Source: Paenibacillus xylanexedens (lineage in GTDB: Bacteria > Bacillota > Bacilli > Paenibacillales > Paenibacillaceae). Taken from it: DNA of 64,000 bases. The stretch lies in NCBI RefSeq assembly GCF_001908275.1, contig NZ_CP018620.1, forward strand, positions 5,022,001 through 5,086,000, read 5' to 3'. The stretch's first letter is position 1, and each line of letters starts with the position of its first letter. Position numbers and translations under genes: made by a program. The notes beneath the pieces were generated by a model. That model was not told where the DNA came from. It made no database searches and saw only the letters and a program-made list of their open reading frames with translations. Positions 34,480 to 43,759 of this stretch are shown one piece after another.

Positions 34480-35519
34480 CTCGCTCGACCTCCCTGATCT
34501 CTGCCCTGCACAGGAGACATCAATCCCTGCAACAGATCTGGCGAGATATTAAGTTGCCCAATCTTGCCTGCATTTTCAGCCAGTTCCTGGAACGCTAGTG
34601 CGATCAGCTTATCAGAATTCATGCCCATGTTTGCCATTGCTTGCAGTACATTTGGCTGTACATTTTGCAATGAGTTCATCACGGCAGCAATCTCATACGC
34701 TTTAGCATCTGCTTCGGCATTGTGATTGGCAATGGTTAACTCAATCAGTTGCTGCTTACGTTCCTCCATCGCTGTATTAAACTGAAGCTGCTCCTGCTCC
34801 ATCTCATTTTGTTTCTGTTTCACCGAGCGTTCTGTCTGCAATTGGGTCTCACGAATTTGCTGTTTTTTTGTCTCTACGGCAATTTCGGTGTTCAGTTCGT
34901 TCTCTTTCACTCGTCTTTCCTGTTCAATGGAGGCATTGCGACGCACATAGAGCGCTTCATCTGCCTGACGCAAAATCTCTTCCCGCGCTTGTGCTTCCAA
35001 TGCACGCATCGTCTCTTTATTAGGCAGAATGGCAAGTATCGATAGACTCATCAACTCAACGCCCAGTTTCTCCAACTCTTCACTTTGCACAACTTCGCGT
35101 TTCATGCTGCTCGCCAGCCGTTCACTGAATTGAATAGCTTCTTTCAGCGGCATTTGTTCCAGATGTTTCTTGGTCAGTACTTTGGCTGTGGTGATCACCC
35201 GTTGATCCAGCTTGCCGGGGTCGTCGGAAATATACCGATTCTTGCGCAAATTGTACGTGTAATTTAGGCTCTGGGTTATTTTCAAATAATCCACTATTCG
35301 ATAGCTTAACTGCCCTTGCACAGTAACGGTCTGATAATCCGCCGTAATCTCTTCAAACATGAATGGTACATCCACCGAGGACACGGGTAGAACCACTACC
35401 GATGTGGTCGGCTCATAATAATAGAAGGACAATCCTACACCTTGACGTTGTACCTCACCATTTTTCACTTTCATGACATATTCACTGGGTTGAAATTTCG
35501 CAAATCGGAATCCAAACAT
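34476..35519 (-). CDS. SPFH/Band-7 domain protein
   Basis: 347 aa, no signal peptide or transmembrane helix at the N-terminus. Residues ~1-190 form a Band-7/SPFH domain (KVKNGEVQRQGVGLSFYYYEP, DYQTVTVQGQLSYRIVDY, LGVELMSLSILAILPN). Residues ~190-270 form a long Glu/Gln-rich coiled coil (EQERRVKENELNTEIAVETK). The C-terminal part ends in a Gly/Arg tail (GRDQGGRAR). SPFH proteins make ring- or cage-like oligomers on membranes. It shares an operon with the NAD-kinase-like gene and has a strong sigma-A promoter with three GATATTRTC repeats. Confidence 0.88.
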   Translation of the reverse strand: MFGFRFAKFQPSEYVMKVKNGEVQRQGVGLSFYYYEPTTSVVVLPVSSVDVPFMFEEITADYQTVTVQGQLSYRIVDYLKITQSLNYTYNLRKNRYISDDPGKLDQRVITTAKVLTKKHLEQMPLKEAIQFSERLASSMKREVVQSEELEKLGVELMSLSILAILPNKETMRALEAQAREEILRQADEALYVRRNASIEQERRVKENELNTEIAVETKKQQIRETQLQTERSVKQKQNEMEQEQLQFNTAMEERKQQLIELTIANHNAEADAKAYEIAAVMNSLQNVQPNVLQAMANMGMNSDKLIALAFQELAENAGKIGQLNISPDLLQGLMSPVQGRDQGGRAR

Positions 35520-35538
35520 GGCTCATTCCCCATTTCTT

Positions 35539-35594
35539 GATATTGTCGTTTTGATATTATCGAAATGATAACAAATGAATTCGATATTGTCAAT
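35539..35594 (-). promoter_or_regulatory. Sigma-A promoter with GATATTRTC repeats for the SPFH operon
   Basis: On the minus strand TTGACA (35589-35594) and TATCAT (35565-35570) are separated by exactly 17 bases. Direct repeats GATATTGTC, GATATTATC and GATATTGTC at 35539, 35553 and 35583 flank and overlap these elements. The last covers the -35, which suggests repressor binding. Confidence 0.72.
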
Positions 35595-35645
35595 ACGACA
35601 TTAACAAAATGTTTATATGCCTATTTAAAGAAAGCGGGTCCGTTC

Positions 35646-35836
35646 TATATAAGTTGAACTAAAGATTATTTACACTGACACTCCGATGACAGAATAACCT
35701 TCTAATCGCTGTTATCCCCATATTTTTTCGATTCCCTTTTCTAAAGGGAAAATCCGGTGATAAAGGCGAACGCTTCGCTTTTTCAGTTTTTTCTGTCCTC
35801 TCCGTTATCGTGTAAATCAATAGTTAAACTTATATA
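35646..35836. repeat. MITE-like element, copy B (191 bp)
   Basis: It starts TATATAAGTTGAACTAAA and ends TTAAACTTATATA. It has the same ends and the CGCTGTTATCCCC / AAAATCCGGTGATAA core as copy A, with ~40 bp of the interior missing. It lies between the SPFH operon promoter and the galactanase terminator. Confidence 0.8.
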
Positions 35837-35855
35837 ATCTCTTTTCACAAAAAAT

Positions 35856-35887
35856 AAAGAGACCGAATCCTATGATCCGATCTCTTT
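35856..35887 (-). terminator. Terminator of the GH53 galactanase gene
   Basis: AAAGAGATCGGATC and its partner GAATTCGGTCTCTTT (with small mismatches) form the stem, and TATTTTTTG follows on the minus strand. Confidence 0.82.
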
Positions 35888-35975
35888 ACCTGCTTCGTTA
35901 TTTTCTATTCATGAGTGTTGATAATGCCATCAAGCATCACCCTTCATAATCAAAAGCGGGCTTTTTGAACTACCT

Positions 35976-38900
35976 CTAATACAGTTGTTCCATCAGCCTA
36001 GCGACTGCAACAGCTCCCTGTGCACGGTTCGCTGTTTCTTTCGGAGCAAACGTGCCATCAGGCATGCCATTTAGCAGTCCAAGTTGTTGCATCGAGGCTA
36101 CAGCTTCTTTTGCATATCCGGCGATCTCAGCATTGTCTACAAACACCATATTTCCTTGTGCAGAATTGGTCGCATCCTCACGCTGCACAACCTTCAGTGC
36201 TCTGTTCAGCATAACGGCCATATCTTCTCGTGAAATACGTTCATTCGCTCCAAAGCTTCCATCTGCTCGGCCTTGAATAATGTTCATTTCAATTCCAAGT
36301 CGTACTGAATCGGCATACCACTGCCCTTCCTTCACATCTGTTGGGACCGAAATAGAAGGATCCGGCTGGCGTGTATCACCAATACCTTTAATAATCATTT
36401 GCAAAAATTGTGCTCTGGTCAGTTCACCTTGTGGGGCAAAACGAGTTGCGCTCATCCCCGTAATAATCCCTTTACCATATAGGTTCTGCACTTCTTGGAG
36501 AGCCCAATTGTGATTTTGCAGATCAAGTAACAGCACTTCAATTTCTGCAATGACATAACTGCTGGATTCCAGCGGTTTGAACGTCATCGTTTTGGTCTTG
36601 TCATCGTACTTGGAATACGTAACAGGTTTCATTTCTCCACTTGTGGATATGGAATGTACAACCATAACTACATCATTCTTTTTAGGTTGCTCCACATTGG
36701 ATAGAGCAACTTCAACCGCTCTGTTTGTCCATTGCAATGGCTTATTGTTCATTAACAAATTCACATCAACAATTGCATGATCACCGATCGCTGCTTTTTG
36801 CGATATGGACAGTGTATCTGTCGATCCTTTTGCCACTACGATGTCGAACGTTCCCGCACTCTCCGCAATAGTTAGCGGGAGTGATTTTAGAGGAACACGA
36901 ACGGTAGTCTGTCCTACGACTACATCCAGGGATTTCACTTCCTCCGAACGAATCCATGCTGCCAGTTGACTTGCAGCCAACTGGAATGTGACTGTCTTGG
37001 CTGTGTCGGGTACATCTGCAACCAGTTTCAACGTACGATTTCCTGCATCCATGGATTGCAGTGCGTGAGTTAATTGAGATACATCTGGACGAATAGAATA
37101 CTTTTCATCCCCGGTTGCTGTTCCTTTTACCGTGATCGAACCCTTCTCTGGTACAGTACCAGGTTCAGCCGGTGTTGTTACAGCCGGATTCCCCGTTGAA
37201 GGGGCTGTTCCCGGGTTGGACGGTTGTGATGGTTCACTTGGTTGTGATGGCTGGCCAGGGCCAGGTGTTACATCTTGACGTACAAGCTTACTCACAGCAT
37301 CTTGTAACGCACGATCCGCATTGCTTACATCTTGCGTTGAAGATTCAACATCCAGAATGAATGCCTTCGCTTCAGAAAGTGCCTTACTGAATACATTCCA
37401 GCTTGATGTCGTGTATTCGGTTTGTTTTAATTTCTCAGCGGTATCTACAGTAGTTTGCAGTGCAGATTTGTCCGCCGGGAACGTACCGTAAGCTTCAAAT
37501 TCCATGAATCCTACCCATGTGGGACCTGTTTTAATTGTTACTCGAATATAACGTCCCTCCGTGCCTTCTGGAAGTACATGGCTAGGTGCGGTCGATACAA
37601 CAACATCACTTGTGGTGTCCACTACTTTCACAAAATTTTTGTTATCGTTGGACACTTCGATCGTATATTTGATACCGCCACTCCACATCGACATTTCGAT
37701 TTTGCGGAGGTTAGCAACCTGACCCAAATCCACTTGCCACCAGCTATCCTTACTCTGGTCTGTTCCCCATGAAGTGTTCGGATTGTTGTCAATTGCACCT
37801 TCAGGAGAGTTGGCTTGGTTGCCTCCAGTCCCTGCACTACTTGAAGCCGTTGCCGTTTTCCCCGTTGTTAAAGCCTCCAGAGAGACCAGATTAGTAAAGG
37901 CTTGTTTCAACGTACTCAGTGCTGAATTCACCTCAGACTGGACAACAGCATTGTTATCTCGGACCTGGATCGCTGCCTGCAAAGACTGTTCCAATACAGA
38001 CCAGCTCCGGCGTGTATAGGAAGATTTAGTCTGCTGCTGCATTTGTTGAATGTACTGGTGCAGTTGTGTTTTGTCCACATTGGATAGACCTTGAATGGCA
38101 TCATGCAAACGTTTAACCGCTGTATTCGCATCCGTCTGTGTTGCTCTTGGATCATTCAAGACCTGATCAGCGCCTTCCAGCGCTTTGGTCAATACCGCCC
38201 AAGTGGCCGCAGACCAGTCAGTCTGCAGATACGTACGCGCTTCCGCTATTTTAGCTCTGAGCTCGTCAAGCTGCGGGGCGATAACCTGCATCTGCTGCAT
38301 CACACGTTCCAATGCTGCTGTCGCTGCATCTGTATCTGCTTGAGTCACCCCGCCCGGCGTGTATGCCTGTTCGTATACATCATTCGCTGTCGAGATTGCC
38401 GGAGCCAGAGTCACCCAGCTTCCCGGAGTAAAATCAGTCTGTACCAATGATTCGGCTCGTGTAAGTGCCGCATCAAGTTGCTGGCGGTCTGCGGGCAGAA
38501 GACCCAATCCACGTTTGTACACATCAAGGGACCATAACGCTCTGCCTTCATACGAATGCCCGCCGTTGGCCGGAAATTCATCGTAGTCAAACATCGCTTG
38601 GTTCTCCCATGCATTACCTTCGGATGCAATCCAGCCTACTCCCGCCGGAATCCACGCTGGCTCCCAGTAGAAGAAACCTGCGCCATGATTTCCTGGCACG
38701 TTCGCAATCATGTCCATAATGCCAGCGATGGCATCATATTGACCTTGAACGGTTGCGGGGAAGTCTGCTCCCCCTACATGAAGCGCTTCGTCCGATCCGA
38801 TGATATTTCCATGAGCGTCCCCGTTTTTGTAGGAAAACGGATAGGACGTTTCAGCGATAATGACATCTTTGCCAAACTCGACTGACACTTTATTCATCGT

Positions 38901-40352
38901 TTTCTGTACATCAGCAAACGTCCCATGCCAGAACGGGTAATACGATAGTCCGATAATGTCATATTCCAGTCCGCCATCCCTTAACTCTTTAAAGTACCAT
39001 TTGAACGTATCCACCTTGCCACCTTCAGCCAGATGGATCATAATCTTCACCTTATCCGCGTTATCGGTGATTTCTCCTTCTACTGCACGTACAGCATCAA
39101 TTCCGCTTTTCAGCAACGCAACATTTTGCTTAAAATCCACGTCGCTGCTCAAGCCGTTCAGAACACCACTGTTGATCTCGTTACCGATCTGCACCATATC
39201 AGGCATGGCGCCCTCTGCTTTCATGTCTCCCACAACTTCATACGTATAGTTGTATACGGCCTGCTTCAGCTCTTCAGGGGAAAGACCTTCCCAAGCTTTG
39301 GGACGAAGCTGCTGGCCTGGGTGCGCCCACTCATCGGAGTAATGGAAATCCAGCAAGATCTTCATACCTTTTTTCTTCACTCGCTTGGCCAAACGAATGA
39401 CATCGTCCTTGTCGTTGTATCCCCCTGATTTCTGTGGATCATTCCACAGACGAAGACGCACGTAATTGACACCGCGATCCTTGAGAATATCGAGCAAATC
39501 ACGCTCTGTACCGTTGCTGTCCACGTATTTGCCACCTTTGTCCTCAATGGCAGTCAACGTGGAAATATCGACACCTCTAACATAGTCTGCACGATACCCC
39601 TCAACGATCACCTTAGCTTTAAGCTGAGGCTCTGGAGGCGCACCATATACAACCCCTGTAACCGTAAAATTGCCCGCAGAGGCGTATTCCAAAGGGTCGA
39701 TATTATCCCATGTCACAGGTACCATACCCGATTTTCCATTCTGGAACTGTGCCTTTACCTCGTTGGGCAGAATTGGCGCACTTCTGGTCACCGTTCTCAC
39801 TTCGATCTCATCATATCCTTTAATATTGGCTGGTTCAGTTCCTTCTGCTTCTCCCCACACTTTGAACTCCAATATTTCCGGCCAAACTCCCTCACCCTTG
39901 TAAAAGGAGATGTTCAGTCTGATGTATCGTACATCATTCTGCTCAAACGTCAGATCAGCGATCTGTTTAGGATCGGCATTTTCACTTTGATCAACAACTT
40001 TGGTCCATGCCTGCTGGTCAGCAGATGTTTCTACCATATATTTCACAACCGTGTTTTCTCTCCACGTTATTTCCGCTCCGGACAGATTGTAGGCCTCACC
40101 CAGATCAATCATGACCCACTGTGGTTGTTCCGTTGTCACTCCAGCCTTAGCAGCCCAATGCGTGTCACTTTTACCATCAACCAAGTGCTCCTTCTTACTC
40201 CCCCACTCCAAATATTCTGTGCTTACCGTAACCTGCTTGTTAAGTGCCACGTTGACTTTTGCATCTTCTGCAGCCGCTGGACGAACCATCAGTCCCAGAT
40301 CACAGAATAGCATCAGTAACACCAGACACCCGCTTATGTACCTTTTGTTCAC
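35976..40352 (-). CDS. Multidomain GH53 endo-beta-1,4-galactanase with S-layer anchor
   Basis: I choose the GTG at 40352, seven bases after GGGGGAG; an ATG at 40394 lacks a site. The ~1458-aa exported protein has, in order: signal peptide (~1-30), F5/8-C/CBM32-like domain (~35-165), Ig-like Big_4 domain, a GH53 catalytic domain (~255-640), several FIVAR-like helical repeats, a second F5/8-C domain (~840-970), more FIVAR, a Pro/Ser linker, a beta-rich segment and three SLH repeats at the end. GH53 acid/base Glu is in QIGNEIN and the nucleophile Glu in IIAETSYP. It cleaves pectin side-chain galactan while anchored to secondary cell-wall polymer. A cre-like site lies upstream. Confidence 0.93.
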   Translation of the reverse strand: MNKRYISGCLVLLMLFCDLGLMVRPAAAEDAKVNVALNKQVTVSTEYLEWGSKKEHLVDGKSDTHWAAKAGVTTEQPQWVMIDLGEAYNLSGAEITWRENTVVKYMVETSADQQAWTKVVDQSENADPKQIADLTFEQNDVRYIRLNISFYKGEGVWPEILEFKVWGEAEGTEPANIKGYDEIEVRTVTRSAPILPNEVKAQFQNGKSGMVPVTWDNIDPLEYASAGNFTVTGVVYGAPPEPQLKAKVIVEGYRADYVRGVDISTLTAIEDKGGKYVDSNGTERDLLDILKDRGVNYVRLRLWNDPQKSGGYNDKDDVIRLAKRVKKKGMKILLDFHYSDEWAHPGQQLRPKAWEGLSPEELKQAVYNYTYEVVGDMKAEGAMPDMVQIGNEINSGVLNGLSSDVDFKQNVALLKSGIDAVRAVEGEITDNADKVKIMIHLAEGGKVDTFKWYFKELRDGGLEYDIIGLSYYPFWHGTFADVQKTMNKVSVEFGKDVIIAETSYPFSYKNGDAHGNIIGSDEALHVGGADFPATVQGQYDAIAGIMDMIANVPGNHGAGFFYWEPAWIPAGVGWIASEGNAWENQAMFDYDEFPANGGHSYEGRALWSLDVYKRGLGLLPADRQQLDAALTRAESLVQTDFTPGSWVTLAPAISTANDVYEQAYTPGGVTQADTDAATAALERVMQQMQVIAPQLDELRAKIAEARTYLQTDWSAATWAVLTKALEGADQVLNDPRATQTDANTAVKRLHDAIQGLSNVDKTQLHQYIQQMQQQTKSSYTRRSWSVLEQSLQAAIQVRDNNAVVQSEVNSALSTLKQAFTNLVSLEALTTGKTATASSSAGTGGNQANSPEGAIDNNPNTSWGTDQSKDSWWQVDLGQVANLRKIEMSMWSGGIKYTIEVSNDNKNFVKVVDTTSDVVVSTAPSHVLPEGTEGRYIRVTIKTGPTWVGFMEFEAYGTFPADKSALQTTVDTAEKLKQTEYTTSSWNVFSKALSEAKAFILDVESSTQDVSNADRALQDAVSKLVRQDVTPGPGQPSQPSEPSQPSNPGTAPSTGNPAVTTPAEPGTVPEKGSITVKGTATGDEKYSIRPDVSQLTHALQSMDAGNRTLKLVADVPDTAKTVTFQLAASQLAAWIRSEEVKSLDVVVGQTTVRVPLKSLPLTIAESAGTFDIVVAKGSTDTLSISQKAAIGDHAIVDVNLLMNNKPLQWTNRAVEVALSNVEQPKKNDVVMVVHSISTSGEMKPVTYSKYDDKTKTMTFKPLESSSYVIAEIEVLLLDLQNHNWALQEVQNLYGKGIITGMSATRFAPQGELTRAQFLQMIIKGIGDTRQPDPSISVPTDVKEGQWYADSVRLGIEMNIIQGRADGSFGANERISREDMAVMLNRALKVVQREDATNSAQGNMVFVDNAEIAGYAKEAVASMQQLGLLNGMPDGTFAPKETANRAQGAVAVARLMEQLY

Positions 40353-40417
40353 TCTTGATCTCCCCCTTTTTGTGTTTGATTGTGCATGGATCAATGAATG
40401 TTATGAATCCTCCTCAT

Positions 40418-40431
40418 TGTAAGCGCTTAAT
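40418..40431. promoter_or_regulatory. cre-like catabolite-repression site TGTAAGCGCTTAAT
   Basis: It matches the CcpA operator TGWAANCGNTNWCA at 12 of 14 positions and contains the symmetrical AAGCGCTT core. It lies 66 bases upstream of the GH53 start, as expected for catabolite repression of a polysaccharide-degrading enzyme. Confidence 0.6.
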
Positions 40432-40541
40432 AGTGATAGGCGACACGGCATAATCCAAAGGAAACAGCAGTTATTTTAACAATATGATCCTGTGACAGTT
40501 ACATTTGAGCTATATTAATCACACTATTTTGCAAGAGAAAC

Positions 40542-40586
40542 AAAAAAATCTGTCCGTCTACCGTAAGGCAGAACAGAACAGATTTT
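40542..40586 (-). terminator. Terminator of the YceI gene
   Basis: AAAATCTGT and ACAGATTTT pair at the base of a longer stem, followed on the minus strand by TTTGTTTC. Confidence 0.8.
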
Positions 40587-40609
40587 CAGGTATATGATCA
40601 TTGTTACAC

Positions 40610-41326
40610 TTATTTAGAAAGTTTCAATTCAAGCTGTACCTGGATATCATTTTCAGTTGAGAGCACAACGGAGTGTGGATTTTCCATTCCGAAATCTTCA
40701 AACGTTACCATCGATGTCGCCGACAACAATACTTCGTTATTCTCATAAGCAGCTTTTGCGTCAAAAGTTACTTCTTTTTCAATACCTTTAACCGTAATCG
40801 TACCATTCATTTTGATATCAACCGTTTGACCGACAGGCCATTCCGCAGGTACCCCTTCAAATGAAGTCGCTGTAAAAGTTGCCTGTGGATACGTAGCAAT
40901 GTCGAAGAAATCCGCTTGCTTCACGTGACCATCACGCTGTCCATTCCCGGAATCAATGCCGTCCATCTCGATCTGTCCTTCTGCCTTCATCTGAGAAGCA
41001 TCGTCTACATTAATTGTCCAATTCCCTGTTACCTGCTCGTCCACAAAATTAACCGTCTCCTGTGAAGTGGTTACGGAGAAGTATACTTTGGAACCTTCGC
41101 TGATGTTCCAGTCTCCGTTCAGTTGCTCTGCTCCTGCAGTTTCATTGGCTACAGCCGTTCCTGTGCTATCTACAGTTGTTGTGGAAGTTGCTGTGCTGGC
41201 AGGAAGCACCTGTTCAATCTCCACGTTGTTCCCCAAGTAGCTATTTGCGAGATAGTAACCACCGCCACCAATTACGGCAACCGCCGCCACACCTGTAATA
41301 AGCCATGCTTTTGCTTTCTTGTTCAT
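40610..41326 (-). CDS. YceI-family protein, membrane anchored
   Basis: 238 aa from an ATG behind GGAGG. An N-terminal hydrophobic helix (residues ~8-28, LITGVAAVAVIGGGGYYLA) acts as anchor or uncleaved signal. A Thr/Ser/Ala-rich linker follows, then a YceI lipocalin-like domain (residues ~70-238) with DGDWNISEGSKVYFSV-like start, DASQMKAEGQIEMDGIDSG and a terminal strand IQVQLELKLSK. YceI proteins bind polyprenoid-type lipids. The gene is divergent from a two-component system, and is a likely target of it. Confidence 0.88.
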   Translation of the reverse strand: MNKKAKAWLITGVAAVAVIGGGGYYLANSYLGNNVEIEQVLPASTATSTTTVDSTGTAVANETAGAEQLNGDWNISEGSKVYFSVTTSQETVNFVDEQVTGNWTINVDDASQMKAEGQIEMDGIDSGNGQRDGHVKQADFFDIATYPQATFTATSFEGVPAEWPVGQTVDIKMNGTITVKGIEKEVTFDAKAAYENNEVLLSATSMVTFEDFGMENPHSVVLSTENDIQVQLELKLSK

Positions 41327-41518
41327 CTGTATGTTTCCTCCAGTATATTATTGTTTAGGTTGCTTGTTGGAGTGAATCATATCAATTGAATGTGTCAGGA
41401 AGAAGTCAAGATAAGACAAGTCCCATATTTTTTTCAAATCCGTAATACAGGATTGGCTTTACGCTCTAGCTCATGTAAAATCAGTACAAGTTTACTCAGC
41501 GAAAGGAGAACGCTTTTT

Positions 41519-42205
41519 TTGAAATCCATACTTATCGTCGAGGATGAGCAAGCTATTGCACGAGTACTGGCTGCTTATCTGAGAAAAGCAGAATTTGAAG
41601 TTCATCATGCAGCAGATGGACCGACTGCACTTACCCTTTTTGATACCGTAACGCCTTCCCTGGTATTACTTGATGTGATGCTGCCAGGAATGGACGGATG
41701 GGATCTGCTGCGGATTATTCGTGAAAAAAGTGCTTGTCCCGTGATCATGCTTACTGCACTGGATGACATTTCAGACCGTCTCAACGGACTAAATGCCGGT
41801 GCTGACGATTATATGAGCAAACCTTTTGTACCGGAAGAAGTGGTCGCCAGAGTTAATGCGGTGTTGCGCCGTAATCCACATTGGACCTCTGGTGGCGAAG
41901 AGAAGCGTTCCTTTGGAAATCTCGTCATTGATCTTGCTGCCAAGCAGGTGCTGCTGAACGGTGCAGAGGTTGCACTCACACCTCGTGACCTGTCGTTACT
42001 GTTCTTCCTGTCCGATTATCCGAATCGTACATTTACCAGAGATCATCTTATTGAACAGGTATGGGGGATGGACTATGATGGCAGTGACCGTGCTGTGGAT
42101 CTGTCGATTAAACGACTTCGTCAAGCCCTCTCCCACTGGTCGCCAGAGACGGGAGAAATTCGGACGTTGCGAGGAATGGGGTATCAATTTTGGATCGCCA
42201 ACTGA
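41519..42205 (+). CDS. OmpR-family response regulator
   Basis: I take the TTG at 41519 behind AAAGGAGAACGC as start, giving a normal N-terminus (KSILIVEDEQ). The longer frame from 41390 is upstream DNA. The 228-aa protein has the receiver signature (EDE, phospho-Asp in LVLLDVMLPG, Thr in IMLTALDD, Lys in DDYMSKPF) and an OmpR winged helix (FTRDHLIEQVWGMDYDGSDR). It overlaps the kinase gene by 16 bases. The divergent YceI gene may be its regulated neighbour. Confidence 0.9.
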   Translation: MKSILIVEDEQAIARVLAAYLRKAEFEVHHAADGPTALTLFDTVTPSLVLLDVMLPGMDGWDLLRIIREKSACPVIMLTALDDISDRLNGLNAGADDYMSKPFVPEEVVARVNAVLRRNPHWTSGGEEKRSFGNLVIDLAAKQVLLNGAEVALTPRDLSLLFFLSDYPNRTFTRDHLIEQVWGMDYDGSDRAVDLSIKRLRQALSHWSPETGEIRTLRGMGYQFWIAN

Positions 42206-43656
42206 AACAGAAAAAAAACAAACGGACGATATCCATTCTGTCACACTGGACACTGCGATATTTTCTCATTTTGTGCATTGGTTTCACGATTATTGCGGCA
42301 GGGGCACTCTACTGGATTCGAACAACTTCCATTGAGAAAAGCCTCAAAACCGCAGAACTGCTTGGTCTGGAGATTGCCGATCATGTGACCAGTGAAAATA
42401 ATATACTTCGTGTTCCACCCGATCTTGACAGACTGGTAACCAAGCGAGAGAAACTATTTAATACAGATCATTATTTTTGTGTCATGATCTTGGACAATAA
42501 CAATCAATTGATCTTTTCCCAGCCTAAAATGGAGCAAAAAGATGTGCATTATCGACTGTCAGACGACTATCTTGAACCGCGAAACAACAAATATGCAGGT
42601 GTAACGGTCAACATATCCGAAGGCGATCAAACCTTGGGTAAAGTATGGGTCATGCAGTCCAAACAATCCATTACATTTGGTCCAGAGACGATATGGCTCG
42701 TGGCTCTAATCCTCGGAGGACTAATCCTCTGTGGATGGCTTACAATCTATCTCCTGTCCAATAAGTTATCCAGACCTATTCGTCAGGTCGCCTATGCCGC
42801 TGAGCAGATTCGAGGTGGAAATTATGATGTGAGCCTTGACTTGAATACACGAGAACGTGAGATCAATGAACTTGTAAATTCATTCCGAGATATGGCGACT
42901 CGTCTCCGACAACTCGAAGAATGGCGTACACTTTCGCTGGCAGGAGTAAGTCATGAACTCAAGACACCGGTAACTTCCATCAAGGGGCTCGTTATGGCAG
43001 TACGTGACGATGTCGTGAGTCCACAGGAAGGTAAAGAATTTTTGGATATCGCTTTGAAGGAATCTGAACGCATGGAGCGAATGGTCGCAGATTTGCTTGA
43101 CTATAACGCCATGGCTGCAGGAAGTGTTGCCGTTCGCAAGGAACGGACGGATCTGAAACTGTTGGTCGGTGAGATCATCTATCAGTGGAAGATTGCCTAT
43201 GAGGACAAAATGCCAGAGGTTCAGCTGCACTCCCCTCCAGTCAACTTCTTTACCATGGGGGATGCTCTGCGCATTCAGCAGATCATTGTTAATCTGCTCA
43301 ATAACGCACTTCATGCCACAGCTCCTGAACAAAAGGCTGTCTTCGATATTTATCTACACGCAGAAGAACAGATGCTGTACGTTGATGTTAAGGATCACGG
43401 CACAGGCATCGCAGCCGAAGAACAACCCAAAATCTTCGAACGGTTCTATCGTGGAGAACTCAAAAAACGTCGTAACCGTGGTCTGGGTCTAGGATTAACA
43501 TATAGCCGCCTACTCGCTCAGGAACAGGGCGGTGAACTGACACTTGTCTCCAGCAGCCCGGAAGGCAGCATGTTCAGATTAAGCCTGCCACGCTGGACTG
43601 CAACACAAGAAGCCATCAATACAGAAAAAGCATACGGAGCAACCGTTAAAGTATAA
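42190..43656 (+). CDS. HAMP-containing sensor histidine kinase
   Basis: 488 aa from a TTG (GGGG eight bases upstream) overlapping the regulator gene. TM1 (~22-45), an extracytoplasmic sensor domain of ~120 residues (EKSLKTAELLGLEIADHVTS to GKVWVMQSK), TM2 (~170-195) and a HAMP (RPIRQVAYAAEQIRGGNY) precede the His box (LAGVSHELKTPVTSIKG). The ATPase lobe shows NLLNNALHAT, DHGTGIAAEEQ and GLGLGLTYSRLL. It transmits an external signal to the partner regulator. The ligand is unknown. A terminator follows. Confidence 0.9.
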   Translation: MDRQLKQKKNKRTISILSHWTLRYFLILCIGFTIIAAGALYWIRTTSIEKSLKTAELLGLEIADHVTSENNILRVPPDLDRLVTKREKLFNTDHYFCVMILDNNNQLIFSQPKMEQKDVHYRLSDDYLEPRNNKYAGVTVNISEGDQTLGKVWVMQSKQSITFGPETIWLVALILGGLILCGWLTIYLLSNKLSRPIRQVAYAAEQIRGGNYDVSLDLNTREREINELVNSFRDMATRLRQLEEWRTLSLAGVSHELKTPVTSIKGLVMAVRDDVVSPQEGKEFLDIALKESERMERMVADLLDYNAMAAGSVAVRKERTDLKLLVGEIIYQWKIAYEDKMPEVQLHSPPVNFFTMGDALRIQQIIVNLLNNALHATAPEQKAVFDIYLHAEEQMLYVDVKDHGTGIAAEEQPKIFERFYRGELKKRRNRGLGLGLTYSRLLAQEQGGELTLVSSSPEGSMFRLSLPRWTATQEAINTEKAYGATVKV

Positions 43657-43669
43657 CGCATCACGCTAA

Positions 43670-43717
43670 CATTGAAATAGCCCAGAACTCCATTCAGGAG
43701 ACTGGGCTATTTCAATG
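43670..43717. terminator. Bidirectional terminator between kinase and AAA genes
   Basis: CATTGAAATAGCCCAG and CTGGGCTATTTCAATG pair over 16 bases around a 17-base loop. It separates the convergent genes. Confidence 0.88.
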
Positions 43718-43759
43718 TTGTTCCTTGTTGCTTTATCCAAACTATTTAAAACGAAGCAA

